This document shows positions 41,135 to 49,825 of a stretch of 64,000 nt of DNA, one piece after another; within the stretch, counting starts at the first letter, position 1, and every line of letters begins with the position of its first letter. The translations under genes and the position numbers were made by a program. The stretch is taken from the NCBI GenBank assembly GCA_964425755.1, contig CAYRNY010000011.1, positions 1-64,000 of the forward strand, given 5' to 3'. This stretch comes from CAYRNY01 sp964425755. GTDB taxonomy: Bacteria; Chloroflexota; Anaerolineae; Aggregatilineales; Aggregatilineaceae. The notes beneath the pieces were generated by a model, which did no database searches, was not told where the DNA came from, and saw only the letters and a program-made list of their open reading frames with translations.

Positions 41135-41863
41135 TCAATATACGAACTCGCCGGAGACAAATGCCGCTGTGCGCGGGTCGCGCGGGGCGTTGAAGAACTG
41201 CGCAGTCGGGGCGATCTCGACCAGTTCCCCCTCCAGCACCAGCGCTACCCGCGTCGCGAGGCGCTGCGCCTGGAAGATGTTGTGCGTGACGAGGATGATC
41301 GTCGTGCCATATTCCCGGTGCTGCTCGCGGATCAGGTCCTCGATCATCCGTACATTGGCCGGGTCGAGATTGGCGGTCGGCTCGTCCAGCAGCAGGACCT
41401 GCGGTTCCAGCACCAGCGCCCGCGCCACCGCGACACGCTGCATCTCGCCGCCGGAAAGCGTGTGCGCCTTGGCGTCGCCCACGTGCGTCAGCGCGACACG
41501 CGCCAGCGCGTTTTCAACCGGCTCTGCCGAATGCCGCCGCCCGCGAACGCGCAAGCCAAACGCCACGTTATCGCGCACGCTGCGCGAGAGCAGCGCCGGG
41601 CGCTGGAAAACCATCGCGAGCTGGCGTCGCTCTTCGATCGACGCGTTCGCCGGTGTGACGGCGTGCCCGTTCAGCCACACGGCCACCTCGCCGCGCGACG
41701 GAGTCTCAAGCAGCCCCAGCAGGCGCAGAAGCGTGCTCTTGCCCGCGCCGCTCGGCCCCACCAGGGCGAAGATCTCGCCGCGCTCGATCGCCAGCGCGCC
41801 GATGTGCAGTACGGTGCGCTCTCCGTAACGCTGGACCAGGTTGTTGATCGTGTAAAGCGTCAT
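41135..41863 (-). CDS. tupC: Tungstate ABC transporter ATP-binding protein
   Basis: 242 aa. Walker A GPSGAGKST, signature LSGGEMQRVAVARAL, Walker B VLLLDEPTANLD and H-loop LVTHN are clear. Together with the TupB-like permease (4-bp overlap) and the TupA-like binding protein it makes a tungstate-type importer. The family also includes molybdate and sulfate ATPases; the assignment rests on the binding protein. It is the last gene of the three-gene operon. Confidence 0.88.
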   Translation of the reverse strand: MTLYTINNLVQRYGERTVLHIGALAIERGEIFALVGPSGAGKSTLLRLLGLLETPSRGEVAVWLNGHAVTPANASIEERRQLAMVFQRPALLSRSVRDNVAFGLRVRGRRHSAEPVENALARVALTHVGDAKAHTLSGGEMQRVAVARALVLEPQVLLLDEPTANLDPANVRMIEDLIREQHREYGTTIILVTHNIFQAQRLATRVALVLEGELVEIAPTAQFFNAPRDPRTAAFVSGEFVY

Positions 41864-42528
41864 AACGTGCTGCCCGTTCTTGACTGAAGTGCCACCAGGA
41901 CCGCGTTCGCCAGGAACGCGATCGCCAACAAGATAATGCCCAATGCCAGCGCGACGTCAAACCGGCCCTGACGCGTTTCCAGCACGATCGCGGTGGTCAG
42001 CACGCGCGTGCGCCCCGCAATGTTGCCCCCGACGAGCATCACCGCGCCGACTTCCGAGATGATCGATCCGAACCCCGCGACGATGCCGACGATGACGCCG
42101 AACCGTGCTTCGAACAACTGCGCCCACGTCGCCTGCCAGGGGGTCGCCCCCAACGCACGCATCTGCGGGCGCAGCGCCGGGTCCACCCCCGCGACGCTGC
42201 TCATGGTCACGCCGACCACCATCGGGGTCGCTATGATCGTCTGCGCGATGATCATCGCCCTGGTGGTGAACAGCCAGCGCAGGTCGCCAAATGGGCCGCT
42301 GCGCGACAGGAACAAGAACACGACCAGGCCGACCACCACCGGCGGCAGGCCCATCCCGGTGTAGATCAGCGCGGTGAAGACGCGCTTGCCGGGAAAGCGC
42401 GCCAGCGCGAGCCACGTGCCCAGCGGGATGCCCGCGACCGTGCTGATCGCCAGCGCCGCGGTCGTCACCGTCAGGGAGCGCAGCGCGATCTCGATCACTT
42501 CCGGGTCGAGCGAAATGATCAGGCGCAA
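41860..42528 (-). CDS. tupB: Tungstate ABC transporter permease
   Basis: 222 aa, about the length of TupB. Five to six hydrophobic segments and the cytoplasmic loop GATPWQATWAQLFEARFGVIV are consistent with a single-subunit permease that homodimerises. The signature stretch GSIISEVGAVMLVGGNIAG is typical of TupB/WtpB relatives. It overlaps tupC by 4 bp and follows the binding-protein gene by about 100 bp. Confidence 0.88.
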   Translation of the reverse strand: MRLIISLDPEVIEIALRSLTVTTAALAISTVAGIPLGTWLALARFPGKRVFTALIYTGMGLPPVVVGLVVFLFLSRSGPFGDLRWLFTTRAMIIAQTIIATPMVVGVTMSSVAGVDPALRPQMRALGATPWQATWAQLFEARFGVIVGIVAGFGSIISEVGAVMLVGGNIAGRTRVLTTAIVLETRQGRFDVALALGIILLAIAFLANAVLVALQSRTGSTL

Positions 42529-42635
42529 CGCCTCGCGCAGCGCCTCCAGGATCGTGTGAATGAAACACCTCCGGGATGTGAAGCGCCACCTGTTGTTGCA
42601 CCAGGCGGCGCTCCGTGCTATGTCGTCGATCCGCG

Positions 42636-43490
42636 TTAGCGGCGCGCCACCCGGTACGGCACCGAGTCCGGCATGAAGAACGGGCTGCCGTCGCGCTCGT
42701 AGCTGGCGATCAGGTCCTGCGTCGGGAGCGATGTGATCCAGTGCGCGAAGGCCTGGCCCAGTTCGGCGTCGATGTCCGGGTTCTGTTCCGGGTTGACCGG
42801 GATCACGCCGTAAGGGTTGAACAAGATCGGGTCACCCTCGACCAGCACATCCAGCGCTAACCCCTCGGCTTTGCGCGCGAGATACGTCGCCCGGTCGCTA
42901 ATCGTATACCCCTGTAGTTCATCCGTTATCGTCAGCACGCCGCCCATGCCTTGCCCGGCGGAAAGATACCAACCGCCCCCCGGCTGTATGCCGGCCATTG
43001 TCCAGATGTCGCGCTCTTTGATGTGCGTGCCGCTGTCATCTCCGCGCGACACGAAGATGGCCTCGGAGCCAGCGATCTGGGCCAGCGCGTCAGCCGCGCC
43101 GGTCGTCCCGCCGATTCCGGCAGGGTCATCGCTGGGGCCGACGATCACGAAGTCATTATACATCACGTCATAGCGGATCAGACCGTGCCCCGCCGCGACG
43201 AACGCATCTTCGCGCGCCCGCGCGTGGACCAGCAATACATCGGCGTCGCCGCTTTCGCCCAGCGCCAGCGCCTGCCCCGTGCCGACGGAGACGACATCAA
43301 CCTCGGCGTTGTACGTCGCTTCGAAGTCAGGTAGGATGTAATCGAGCAAGCCCGAATCATAGGTGCTGGTGGTGGTCGCCAGGATCAGGCGCTGCGGGTC
43401 GTTGTCCTGGGCGCTGGCGTGCGGTCCGGCAAGTGCCAGCAGCAGCAACAGAATCACCAGTGAGCTAATGGCGTTGCGCATGATGGACAT
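42636..43490 (-). CDS. tupA: Tungstate-binding protein of an ABC transporter
   Basis: 284 aa from the ATG at 43490 (GGAG upstream; another ATG at 43481). A signal peptide with a leucine-rich core ends near ASAQ. The mature part has the TupA hallmarks ATTTSTYDSGLLDYILPDF, SVGTGQALALGESGDADVLL, VMYNDFVIVGPSDDPAGIGG and FVSRGDDSGTHIKERDIW. TupA proteins bind tungstate with high selectivity, the TTTS segment forming part of the site. It is the first gene of the operon and divergent from a GntR/PBP-like regulator at 43622, which probably controls it. Confidence 0.92.
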   Translation of the reverse strand: MSIMRNAISSLVILLLLLALAGPHASAQDNDPQRLILATTTSTYDSGLLDYILPDFEATYNAEVDVVSVGTGQALALGESGDADVLLVHARAREDAFVAAGHGLIRYDVMYNDFVIVGPSDDPAGIGGTTGAADALAQIAGSEAIFVSRGDDSGTHIKERDIWTMAGIQPGGGWYLSAGQGMGGVLTITDELQGYTISDRATYLARKAEGLALDVLVEGDPILFNPYGVIPVNPEQNPDIDAELGQAFAHWITSLPTQDLIASYERDGSPFFMPDSVPYRVARR

Positions 43491-43564
43491 GCATGCACAC
43501 TCCACAAAGGATGCAATCATTCGTTGATCATACTCACGCGGCATTAGGGTAGCGCATTGTTCTG

Positions 43565-43580
43565 CTTGTTGCAATACAAG
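43565..43580. promoter_or_regulatory. Candidate operator between tupA and its divergent regulator
   Basis: CTTGT (43565-43569) and ACAAG (43576-43580) form an inverted repeat, CTTGTTGCAATACAAG, in the middle of the 131-bp divergent intergenic region. A TATGAT box for the tupA direction lies nearby. It is a reasonable site for the GntR-type regulator, but this is inference. Confidence 0.35.
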
Positions 43581-43621
43581 TGATACAGCTTCGGGGAAAC
43601 GCACGTGATAGGAGCGCGGTT

Positions 43622-44713
43622 GTGACATCCCCCTTGTACCAGGAAATCGCCGAATCGATCCGGCAGGCCATCTTTTATGGCGAGTTTGCCCCGGGCGACG
43701 AACTGCCAACGGTGCGCGAGATGGCCGACCGGTGGCACTGCGCGCCGGGAACCGTCCAGCATGCTTACCGCGAACTGGCACAGCAGGGACTGGTCACCAG
43801 CCGTCCGGGGCAGGGCACGCGCGTCACGACGTCCGCACCATCCGAACGCTCGCAACCGCTGCGGCGTGCGGCGCTCGCACATGAAGCGGAGTCGTTTTTG
43901 CTGCGCGTGCTGTCCAGCGGCTACACGACCGGCGAGATCGAGCAAGCGGTCCAGCTTGCGTTGGATCGCTGGCGTGCGATCGCACAGGTTGCTGAGCCAG
44001 CGGCCACCCAAACGCTGCGGTTCGTCGGCAGCCACGATCCGGCGATGGCGTTGATCGCCGATCGCTATACGTCGCGTTTTCCCCAGTACGCGTTGCAGGT
44101 CCGCTTTGCCGGGAGCCTGGGGGGCTTGATCGCGCTGGCGGAACGCAAAGCGGAGATCGCGGGCTGCCACCTGTGGGACGCGGAAACAGATACGTACAAC
44201 GTGGCATTTGTGCAGCGGGTGCTTCCGGGGCAGCGCACCGCGCTGCTGACGCTGGCGCACCGTCGATTAGGGTTCTTGCTCGCCGCGCGGAACCCGGCAC
44301 CGATCGCGGACCTGTCAGCGCTTGCGCATGCCGATATCCGCTTCATCAACCGCCAGCCGGGGGCCGGAACCCGCGTCTGGCTGGACGCGCAGTTGTGCCG
44401 TGCCGGGATCGCGCCACACGCGATCGCGGGCTACGACGACGAGGTCATGACGCACACGGACGTGGCGCGCGCCGTTGCGGAAGGTCGCGTAGATGTCGGG
44501 TTGGGGGTTGAAACTGCTGCACGCGCCTACGGGTTGGCGTTTCAGTTCCTGACAAACGAACGCTATGACCTGGTCATCCCTGAAGCCGTGTGGAATACCG
44601 AGGCCGTGCAGCACCTGGCGCAGTGGCTGGCGAGCGACGCGGCACGCGCGCTGTTTGACGAACTGGCAGGCTATGATACGCACGCCACCGGCCAGGTGCG
44701 CTGGATCGACTGA
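43622..44713 (+). CDS. GntR-type regulator with substrate-binding-like domain, probably oxyanion-responsive
   Basis: 363 aa from GTG at 43622; AGGAG sits 8 nt upstream, while the earlier TTG or ATG frame starts lack such a site. Residues about 1-75 are a GntR winged helix (YQEIAESIRQAIFYGEFAPG, ELPTVREMADRWHCAPGTVQ, YRELAQQGLVTSRPGQGTRV). The C-terminal 230 residues are a PBP-like domain as found with molybdate-dependent regulators: FINRQPGAGTRVWLDAQL, IAGYDDEVMTHTDVARAVAE and RVDVGLGVETAARAYGL. It is divergent from tupABC, so it probably senses tungstate or molybdate, directly or as the cofactor, and adjusts uptake. Confidence 0.85.
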   Translation: MTSPLYQEIAESIRQAIFYGEFAPGDELPTVREMADRWHCAPGTVQHAYRELAQQGLVTSRPGQGTRVTTSAPSERSQPLRRAALAHEAESFLLRVLSSGYTTGEIEQAVQLALDRWRAIAQVAEPAATQTLRFVGSHDPAMALIADRYTSRFPQYALQVRFAGSLGGLIALAERKAEIAGCHLWDAETDTYNVAFVQRVLPGQRTALLTLAHRRLGFLLAARNPAPIADLSALAHADIRFINRQPGAGTRVWLDAQLCRAGIAPHAIAGYDDEVMTHTDVARAVAEGRVDVGLGVETAARAYGLAFQFLTNERYDLVIPEAVWNTEAVQHLAQWLASDAARALFDELAGYDTHATGQVRWID

Positions 44714-44778
44714 GCGGGCGTCGCCCGGACTGGGCGGGTCGCGTAGCGGTCGACGGAACAATGTGCTCCCGCCGGACG

Positions 44779-44800
44779 TCAAGATCATGACGCATCTTGA
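44779..44800 (+). other. Small hairpin just before the serpin gene
   Basis: TCAAGAT (44779-44785) and ATCTTGA (44794-44800) form a 7-bp stem with an 8-nt loop, ending about 10 nt before the ribosome binding site AGGAGGT of the serpin. It could affect translation or mRNA stability. Confidence 0.4.
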
Positions 44801-44818
44801 GAGGCAGGAGGTAGCACC

Positions 44819-46087
44819 ATGAAACGCGCGATTAAACAAGCCGTGATCGGTCTGGTATTGGTGAGCACTATTGCAGGGGCGCTCGCAGCCGGCACAGCGC
44901 GGGTCGCCGCGCAAGGAGACGAGCGCGAAATGCTGGTTGCAGGTAACAACGCCTTCGCGTTTGACTTCTACCGGCAGGCTGCTGCCGGAGTGGACGCCAA
45001 CCTGATCTTCTCCCCGTTCAGCATCTCCCAGGCGTTCGGGATGTTGCTGGCCGCCGCACGCGGCGACACCGCGCAGCAGATCGCCGATACCATGCATTAC
45101 ACGCTCCCGCAGGACGTCCTGCACCCGGCGTTTTCCGACCTGAACGCCGCGCTCAGCGAGCGTGAAGCCCCGGAGAACGATCAAGCAGGCGAACGGCTGC
45201 AACTGAACATCGCCAACTCGCTCTGGGCGCAGGAAGGCTTCCCCTTCCGCGACGCGTACCTCGCGCTAGTGCGCGACTTCTACAGCGGCGGCCTGCACAT
45301 CATGGATTTCGTGCGCGCCCCGGAAGAAGCCCGCGAAACGATCAACGCGTGGATCGAGGAACAGACCGAGGACAAAATCCGGGATATGCTCGCGCCGGGC
45401 ACGATCGACACCGCTACGCGGATGGTGCTGGTCAACGCGATCTACTTCAACGGTTCCTGGCTGCACCCGTTCCAGGAGGGCGCGACGCAGGACGACCTGT
45501 TCACGCGGCTGGATGGGTCCACCGTCCGCGTGCCGATGATGGCGCAGCAAGAGTCCTTTGGCTACATGCAGGGGGACGGCTTCCAGGCGGTTGAACTGCC
45601 GTATGTTGGCGGCGATATGGCGATGCTTGTCGTGCTGCCCGACGCGGGCCGGTTCGAGGCAATCCAGGCGGACCTGGACCAGGCGCTGTTTGACACGATC
45701 CGCGCTTCGCTTGCGCGGCGCGAGGTGCAGCTCCACATGCCGCGCTTCGAATTCGAGACATCCCTGAACCTGCGCTCGATGCTGGCCGCGCTGGGCATGA
45801 CCGACGTGTTCGATCCGGAGCGCGCGGACCTGTCCGGCATGTTCGACCCGGCGGCGGTGAACGCGAATCTATACGTGACCGCTGCCTTGCACAAAGCGTT
45901 CATCGGCGTGGACGAGGCAGGCACGGAAGCTGCCGCGGCGACCGCGATCGTCGTGGGGATCACGTCCGCCCCGATGCCCAGCGAGCCGCTGGTGCTGCGC
46001 CTGGACCGCCCGTTCATCTACGCGATCTACGACCGGCAGACCGGCGCGATCATGTTCCTGGGCCAGGTGCTGAACCCCGCCGGGTGA
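44819..46087 (+). CDS. Secreted serpin (serine protease inhibitor family I4)
   Basis: 422 aa with a signal peptide (1 to about 30, ending VAAQ), so the product is exported. The serpin fold is clear: NLIFSPFSISQAFGMLLAAA, QLNIANSLWAQEGF, MVLVNAIYFNGSWLHPF and the C-terminal FIYAIYDRQTGAIMFLGQVL. The reactive-centre hinge is of the inhibitory type, with E366-AGTEAAAATA; counting 17 residues as in alpha-1-antitrypsin puts P1 at T382 and P1' at S383. It would trap a serine protease outside the cell. The gene has an excellent site, CAGGAGGT, and stands alone. Confidence 0.93.
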   Translation: MKRAIKQAVIGLVLVSTIAGALAAGTARVAAQGDEREMLVAGNNAFAFDFYRQAAAGVDANLIFSPFSISQAFGMLLAAARGDTAQQIADTMHYTLPQDVLHPAFSDLNAALSEREAPENDQAGERLQLNIANSLWAQEGFPFRDAYLALVRDFYSGGLHIMDFVRAPEEARETINAWIEEQTEDKIRDMLAPGTIDTATRMVLVNAIYFNGSWLHPFQEGATQDDLFTRLDGSTVRVPMMAQQESFGYMQGDGFQAVELPYVGGDMAMLVVLPDAGRFEAIQADLDQALFDTIRASLARREVQLHMPRFEFETSLNLRSMLAALGMTDVFDPERADLSGMFDPAAVNANLYVTAALHKAFIGVDEAGTEAAAATAIVVGITSAPMPSEPLVLRLDRPFIYAIYDRQTGAIMFLGQVLNPAG

Positions 46088-46136
46088 CGCGCGGACACCC
46101 GCACTGGACGACCGCCCGCACGCGACCGCGCGCCGG

Positions 46137-47735
46137 TTATGCTGTGCGGTCGCGCGCCCGGTTCGCGACGCGAACGATGACCGCATCGAGCGCGTGTAAC
46201 ACCAGCATGCCGGCGACGTAGACCACGAATAGCAGCAACGTCGCGCGCAGCGGGTTTGTGACCATCACGTAACGCGGCTGAACGTTAAAGGTGACCGCGG
46301 ACACCAGCGCGTGCATCGCCAGCAGGCCACCCGATATCAAGACCACCGTCATGTAACGCCGTGCCCAGGGGATGAGAACGGCAAACGCGAGCGCGGCGAC
46401 GTACCAGTTGTACGGGTTCGGGCGGCCCAGCGAGCGATAGCGCAAGGTGATGTAGTCCACAATGTCCTTGAGCCGCGCCGAGGACGGGATGGGCGGGCAC
46501 ATATGCGCCAGCGTGCGCCGCTGGACATCGCGGATCTTTTGAACGGTCTGTTCGGAGTAGTCCGGGTAGTCGGGCAGAATCCAGGCCCACCACGTGCGCC
46601 GGAGCGAATCAGCCGTGATGCTCTGGACGTGCGCTTCCACAGTGCGGCACTGGACATCGCTCGGCACCTCTTTGTCGATGCCGTATTGCCTGGCTGACAG
46701 GGACAGGAAGTCCTCTGTACGTGCTTCGATCTCGCGCAGGTAGCCCTGCCAGTTGGCCCTGATCGTTTCGTTATACACGCCGCTGATCAGCTCAGCCGTT
46801 TCGTCCCAGTCGTCCAGTTGCTCAAGCAGGCAGAAGCGCATCCAGGACGCGCGAGTCTCCGGGCACACCTCGCGCAGCGACAGGTACCGGGCGGAATACG
46901 GGCCGTTTTCGCTCGACACCCATTCGGGCTTTTCCACGACGACCCGCAGCAGCAGATGATTGCTGGTGGACGTGTTCTCAGCCTCGCCCCAGGCGGCCAG
47001 CGTGAGCACCAGCGACGCGCCCAGCGCGACGGCAAACCCCGCGAGCAGCGCGGCGGTGCGCCGCAGGTCGCGCGTCCTGAGCAGCATCACGAGCGCGAAC
47101 GCGACGATGAAGTAACGCGCCACCGAGCGCGTGAGCAGCAGCAGCACCAGCAGCACGCCGACCGCAAACGCGGCGATCAAGACGTTGCGCGTCCGTGCTG
47201 GCGTATCCGCCGCGTACAGGAACAACGCCAGGCTGAGCGCCAGCAGCGTGATGTACAGCGGTTCAGTCGAGGTGAGGTTGAACGGCACAGCAACCTGCGT
47301 ATCGCCCAGGATGATCAGCGCCACGCCAAGCGCAAACGGCGGGTTGTAGCGTCTCAGCGCCTGGTAGAACAGCGGCGCGAGTGCCGCCGACGCGATGAAC
47401 TGCGCGCCGATCAGCCAGTACAGCGAATTCAGCACATGGATGGCGACGTACAGCACGACCGGGTAAAGCGGCGGGGCGGTCTGGCTGATGAGCGGGATAT
47501 CGTACCCATACAGTCGTTCCACGTACAGGTAATACACGAACGAATCCGCGCCGTGCGCCGGGGGATAGGCAAAGAGCAGCACCACATTGCGGACCAGCCC
47601 CAGCCCAAAAAGCAACGCCCACACGTACCGGGCATTGCTGAGTCTGACGATCGTTGTTGCGACATTCTGAAACAGCGGTACATGAAAGGCATACTCGCGC
47701 GGCACCGCTTCCTGTAATGGTGTAGACGGACTCAA
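46137..47735 (-). CDS. Polytopic membrane protein, possible GT39/ArnT-like glycosyltransferase
   Basis: 532 aa with about nine to ten hydrophobic segments and one large hydrophilic loop (residues about 260-410). The first loop, after LLFAYPPAHGADSFVYYLYV, has the Asp that lipid-dependent (GT-C fold) transferases keep near TM1, but the rest is too divergent to name. The start is doubtful: the frame begins with TTG at 47735, and GTG at 47705 with AGGA close by is an alternative. It converges with the serpin gene, and no operon partner is visible. Confidence 0.65.
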   Translation of the reverse strand: MSPSTPLQEAVPREYAFHVPLFQNVATTIVRLSNARYVWALLFGLGLVRNVVLLFAYPPAHGADSFVYYLYVERLYGYDIPLISQTAPPLYPVVLYVAIHVLNSLYWLIGAQFIASAALAPLFYQALRRYNPPFALGVALIILGDTQVAVPFNLTSTEPLYITLLALSLALFLYAADTPARTRNVLIAAFAVGVLLVLLLLTRSVARYFIVAFALVMLLRTRDLRRTAALLAGFAVALGASLVLTLAAWGEAENTSTSNHLLLRVVVEKPEWVSSENGPYSARYLSLREVCPETRASWMRFCLLEQLDDWDETAELISGVYNETIRANWQGYLREIEARTEDFLSLSARQYGIDKEVPSDVQCRTVEAHVQSITADSLRRTWWAWILPDYPDYSEQTVQKIRDVQRRTLAHMCPPIPSSARLKDIVDYITLRYRSLGRPNPYNWYVAALAFAVLIPWARRYMTVVLISGGLLAMHALVSAVTFNVQPRYVMVTNPLRATLLLFVVYVAGMLVLHALDAVIVRVANRARDRTA

Positions 47736-48396
47736 GCTCCTGGTTCCCTTTCAGTTGTCCCGCCGAACGCCGGTCCATTATAGCGGATTTGTGCCGGGTG
47801 TCACGGCCAAGAAACGCCGCTGCACCGGGCAGCAAGACATGGGCCTGCCACTGGCCGCGCCGGTTGAGTCGTTTGGCGGGGTGAATTTAATCGTTTTTTG
47901 CTTTGGGTAGTACTTGCCAGGGTTTGGGAGTCCCGCTAAACTTAAACCGGTTTAGCAATTTTTTGTGTTCGTGGATAACTGATTATATAATATCGATAAA
48001 GAGACCGACACCGGGGCGGCTTCATACGTTCCGGTGCATGGCTATAGAGACGTTTACGCTTCATAACACTTACGGCCTCTTGCCTGGTTATGACAGGTAA
48101 CCACCGTTGACCGGTTGACAGGATAGCGCTCAATACAGATGCTGCGCTTGACTCCCCCCGAAAGGCTGATGATCATCGGCCTCGTGTCGTTTGCCAGGCC
48201 CTTGTGGGCGTCTGGCGGCGCATCCTGCGCGATACGCGTGCCGGTGTCGTTGTTGTTCACTTCGAGGGCATGCTCCCGCATAGGAGAGGAAAGGAGAGAC
48301 TTCAGCCGGGACGATTTACCTTGAGTCCGTGACTTTCCATTCATCGACGTACTGTCTGATGTCGTTCGTATTACATAAAATAATGGAGAAAAAACT
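47736..48396. other. 661-bp region upstream of malE, with promoter and long leader
   Basis: No protein gene is recognised. It carries the malE promoter/operator (47943-47991), then about 400 bp before the malE ATG. That interval includes several short hairpins but no intrinsic terminator that I can identify. The far end has the malE ribosome binding site (GGAGAAA at about 48384-48390). Confidence 0.55.
47943..47991 (+). promoter_or_regulatory. Candidate malE operon promoter with LacI/MalR-like operator
   Basis: The perfect palindrome TAAACCGGTTTA (47943-47954) is followed by TTGTGT (47963-47968), 17 bp and TATAAT (47986-47991). Palindromes of the AAACCGGTTT type are typical of LacI-family maltose regulators. 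The site is upstream of the -35 box, so it may activate or form part of a loop. No regulator gene is in the window. Confidence 0.5.
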
Positions 48397-49608
48397 ATGA
48401 AAAAGCATTTGACCTTAATTCTGGTGGTTGTCATGATGCTCAGCGCGCTGCCGCTCAGCGTGATGGCGCAGGATGATGGCGCGCCGCAGTTGTTGATCTG
48501 GGCCGACGAAACCCGCGCAAGCGTGATCGAAGATCTCGGCGCGGCGTTCGAGGAAGAATTCGGCGTTGACCTGGTCGTCCAGCAGCTCGGCTTCGGCGAT
48601 ATCCGCGACCAGTTGCGGATCGCCGGGCCCGCCGGTGAAGGCCCTGACGTGATCATCGGCGCGCATGACTGGGTGGGCGAGCTGGTCACGAACGGTTTGC
48701 TGGCCCCGGTCGACCTGGGGGACAAGGCGGAAGATTTTGAGCCTGTGTCGCTCGTAGCGTTCACCTGGGACGGCGAGCTGTATGGCGTGCCGTATGCCGT
48801 TGAGAACATCGGCTTCTTCTATAACACCGAGCTGGTTCCGGAAGCACCGGAGACTTGGGACGAGGTCGTTGATATCTCCCGGAGCCTGATGGAAGCGGGC
48901 GAAGCGCAGTACGGGTTCATCCGCCAGGAAGGCGACCCCTACCACTTCTACCCGATCCAGACCGCGTTCGGTGGTTACATCTTCGGCCTGGACGAGAACG
49001 GCAACTACACCGCTGAGGATATCGGCGTTGACAACGAAGGCTCGATCGCCGCGCTGGAATTCATCCAGGGTCTGATCCGGGACGGCATGATCCCCTCCGG
49101 CCTGGATGGTGGGGCGGCTGAAACCCTGTTCCAGGATGGGCAGGCTGCGATGTACATCACCGGCCCGTGGAACGTTGGCCGTTTCCTGGACGAAGAGGTG
49201 CCGTTCGCGATCGCCCCGATCCCCAGCGGCCCCAATGGTGACGTTGGCCGCCCATTCGTGGGCGTGCAGGCGTTCATGGTCAGCGCGTTCAGCGAGAACC
49301 CGCTGCTGGCGCAGGCGTTCCTGACCGAGTTCGTGGCGTCTGAGGAATTCCAGTACGCGCTGTACGAAGAAGGCAACCGTTCCCCGGCGCTGCTCACGGC
49401 ACAGGAACGCGTGGAAGACGAATACCTGGCCGCGCTGGCCGAAGCCGGTGCTGTCGGTAACCCGATGCCGGGTATCCCGGCCATGTCAGCCGTGTGGACC
49501 GCCTGGGGCGACACCATCACGCTGGCGATGCAGGACCCGACAGCCGATGCGGCTGAACTGGCAGCGCTGGCGGCGCAGACCATCGCCGAAGCAGCGCAGG
49601 CTCAGTAG
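48397..49608 (+). CDS. malE: Maltose/maltodextrin-type ABC transporter binding protein
   Basis: 403 aa with a signal peptide (KKHLTLILVVVMMLSALPLS, cleavage near VMAQ). The mature protein has the MalE-like pattern LLIWADETRASVIEDLGAAF, GPDVIIGAHDWVGELVTNGL, YGVPYAVENIGFFYNTELVP and AAMYITGPWNVGRFL. It captures oligosaccharides outside the membrane. Ribosome binding site GGAGAAA precedes the ATG. The genes malF, malG and a GH13 glycosidase follow in the same direction, supporting maltodextrin as ligand. Other oligosaccharides of the CUT1 group are possible. Confidence 0.88.
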   Translation: MKKHLTLILVVVMMLSALPLSVMAQDDGAPQLLIWADETRASVIEDLGAAFEEEFGVDLVVQQLGFGDIRDQLRIAGPAGEGPDVIIGAHDWVGELVTNGLLAPVDLGDKAEDFEPVSLVAFTWDGELYGVPYAVENIGFFYNTELVPEAPETWDEVVDISRSLMEAGEAQYGFIRQEGDPYHFYPIQTAFGGYIFGLDENGNYTAEDIGVDNEGSIAALEFIQGLIRDGMIPSGLDGGAAETLFQDGQAAMYITGPWNVGRFLDEEVPFAIAPIPSGPNGDVGRPFVGVQAFMVSAFSENPLLAQAFLTEFVASEEFQYALYEEGNRSPALLTAQERVEDEYLAALAEAGAVGNPMPGIPAMSAVWTAWGDTITLAMQDPTADAAELAALAAQTIAEAAQAQ

Positions 49609-49643
49609 TCGCGTGCCGTTGGCGGTAAACTAGTGTGTTCTCA

Positions 49644-49673
49644 CAGGGCTGGTAGCGCCGTCTACCGGCCCTG
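49644..49673 (+). other. Stem-loop between malE and malF
   Basis: CAGGGCTGGTAG (49644-49655) pairs with CTACCGGCCCTG (49662-49673), 12 bp with one G-T pair and a 6-nt loop. No long T-run follows. It stands 36 bp after the malE stop, the same position as the hairpins after the other binding-protein genes. Confidence 0.6.
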
Positions 49674-49825
49674 TTCCCCAAGCGCCGGGCATTCCGCTTG
49701 CCTGCGGGCATGCACCGCACTGCGTGCGGCGGGAACACCGGCGACGTTTCGTAGCACACGAGTGCGAAAGGAGCGGCGGTGTAGCCCTGCTGCACGATCT
49801 GCAAGGTGGCTGCGCCCGAAATGTG

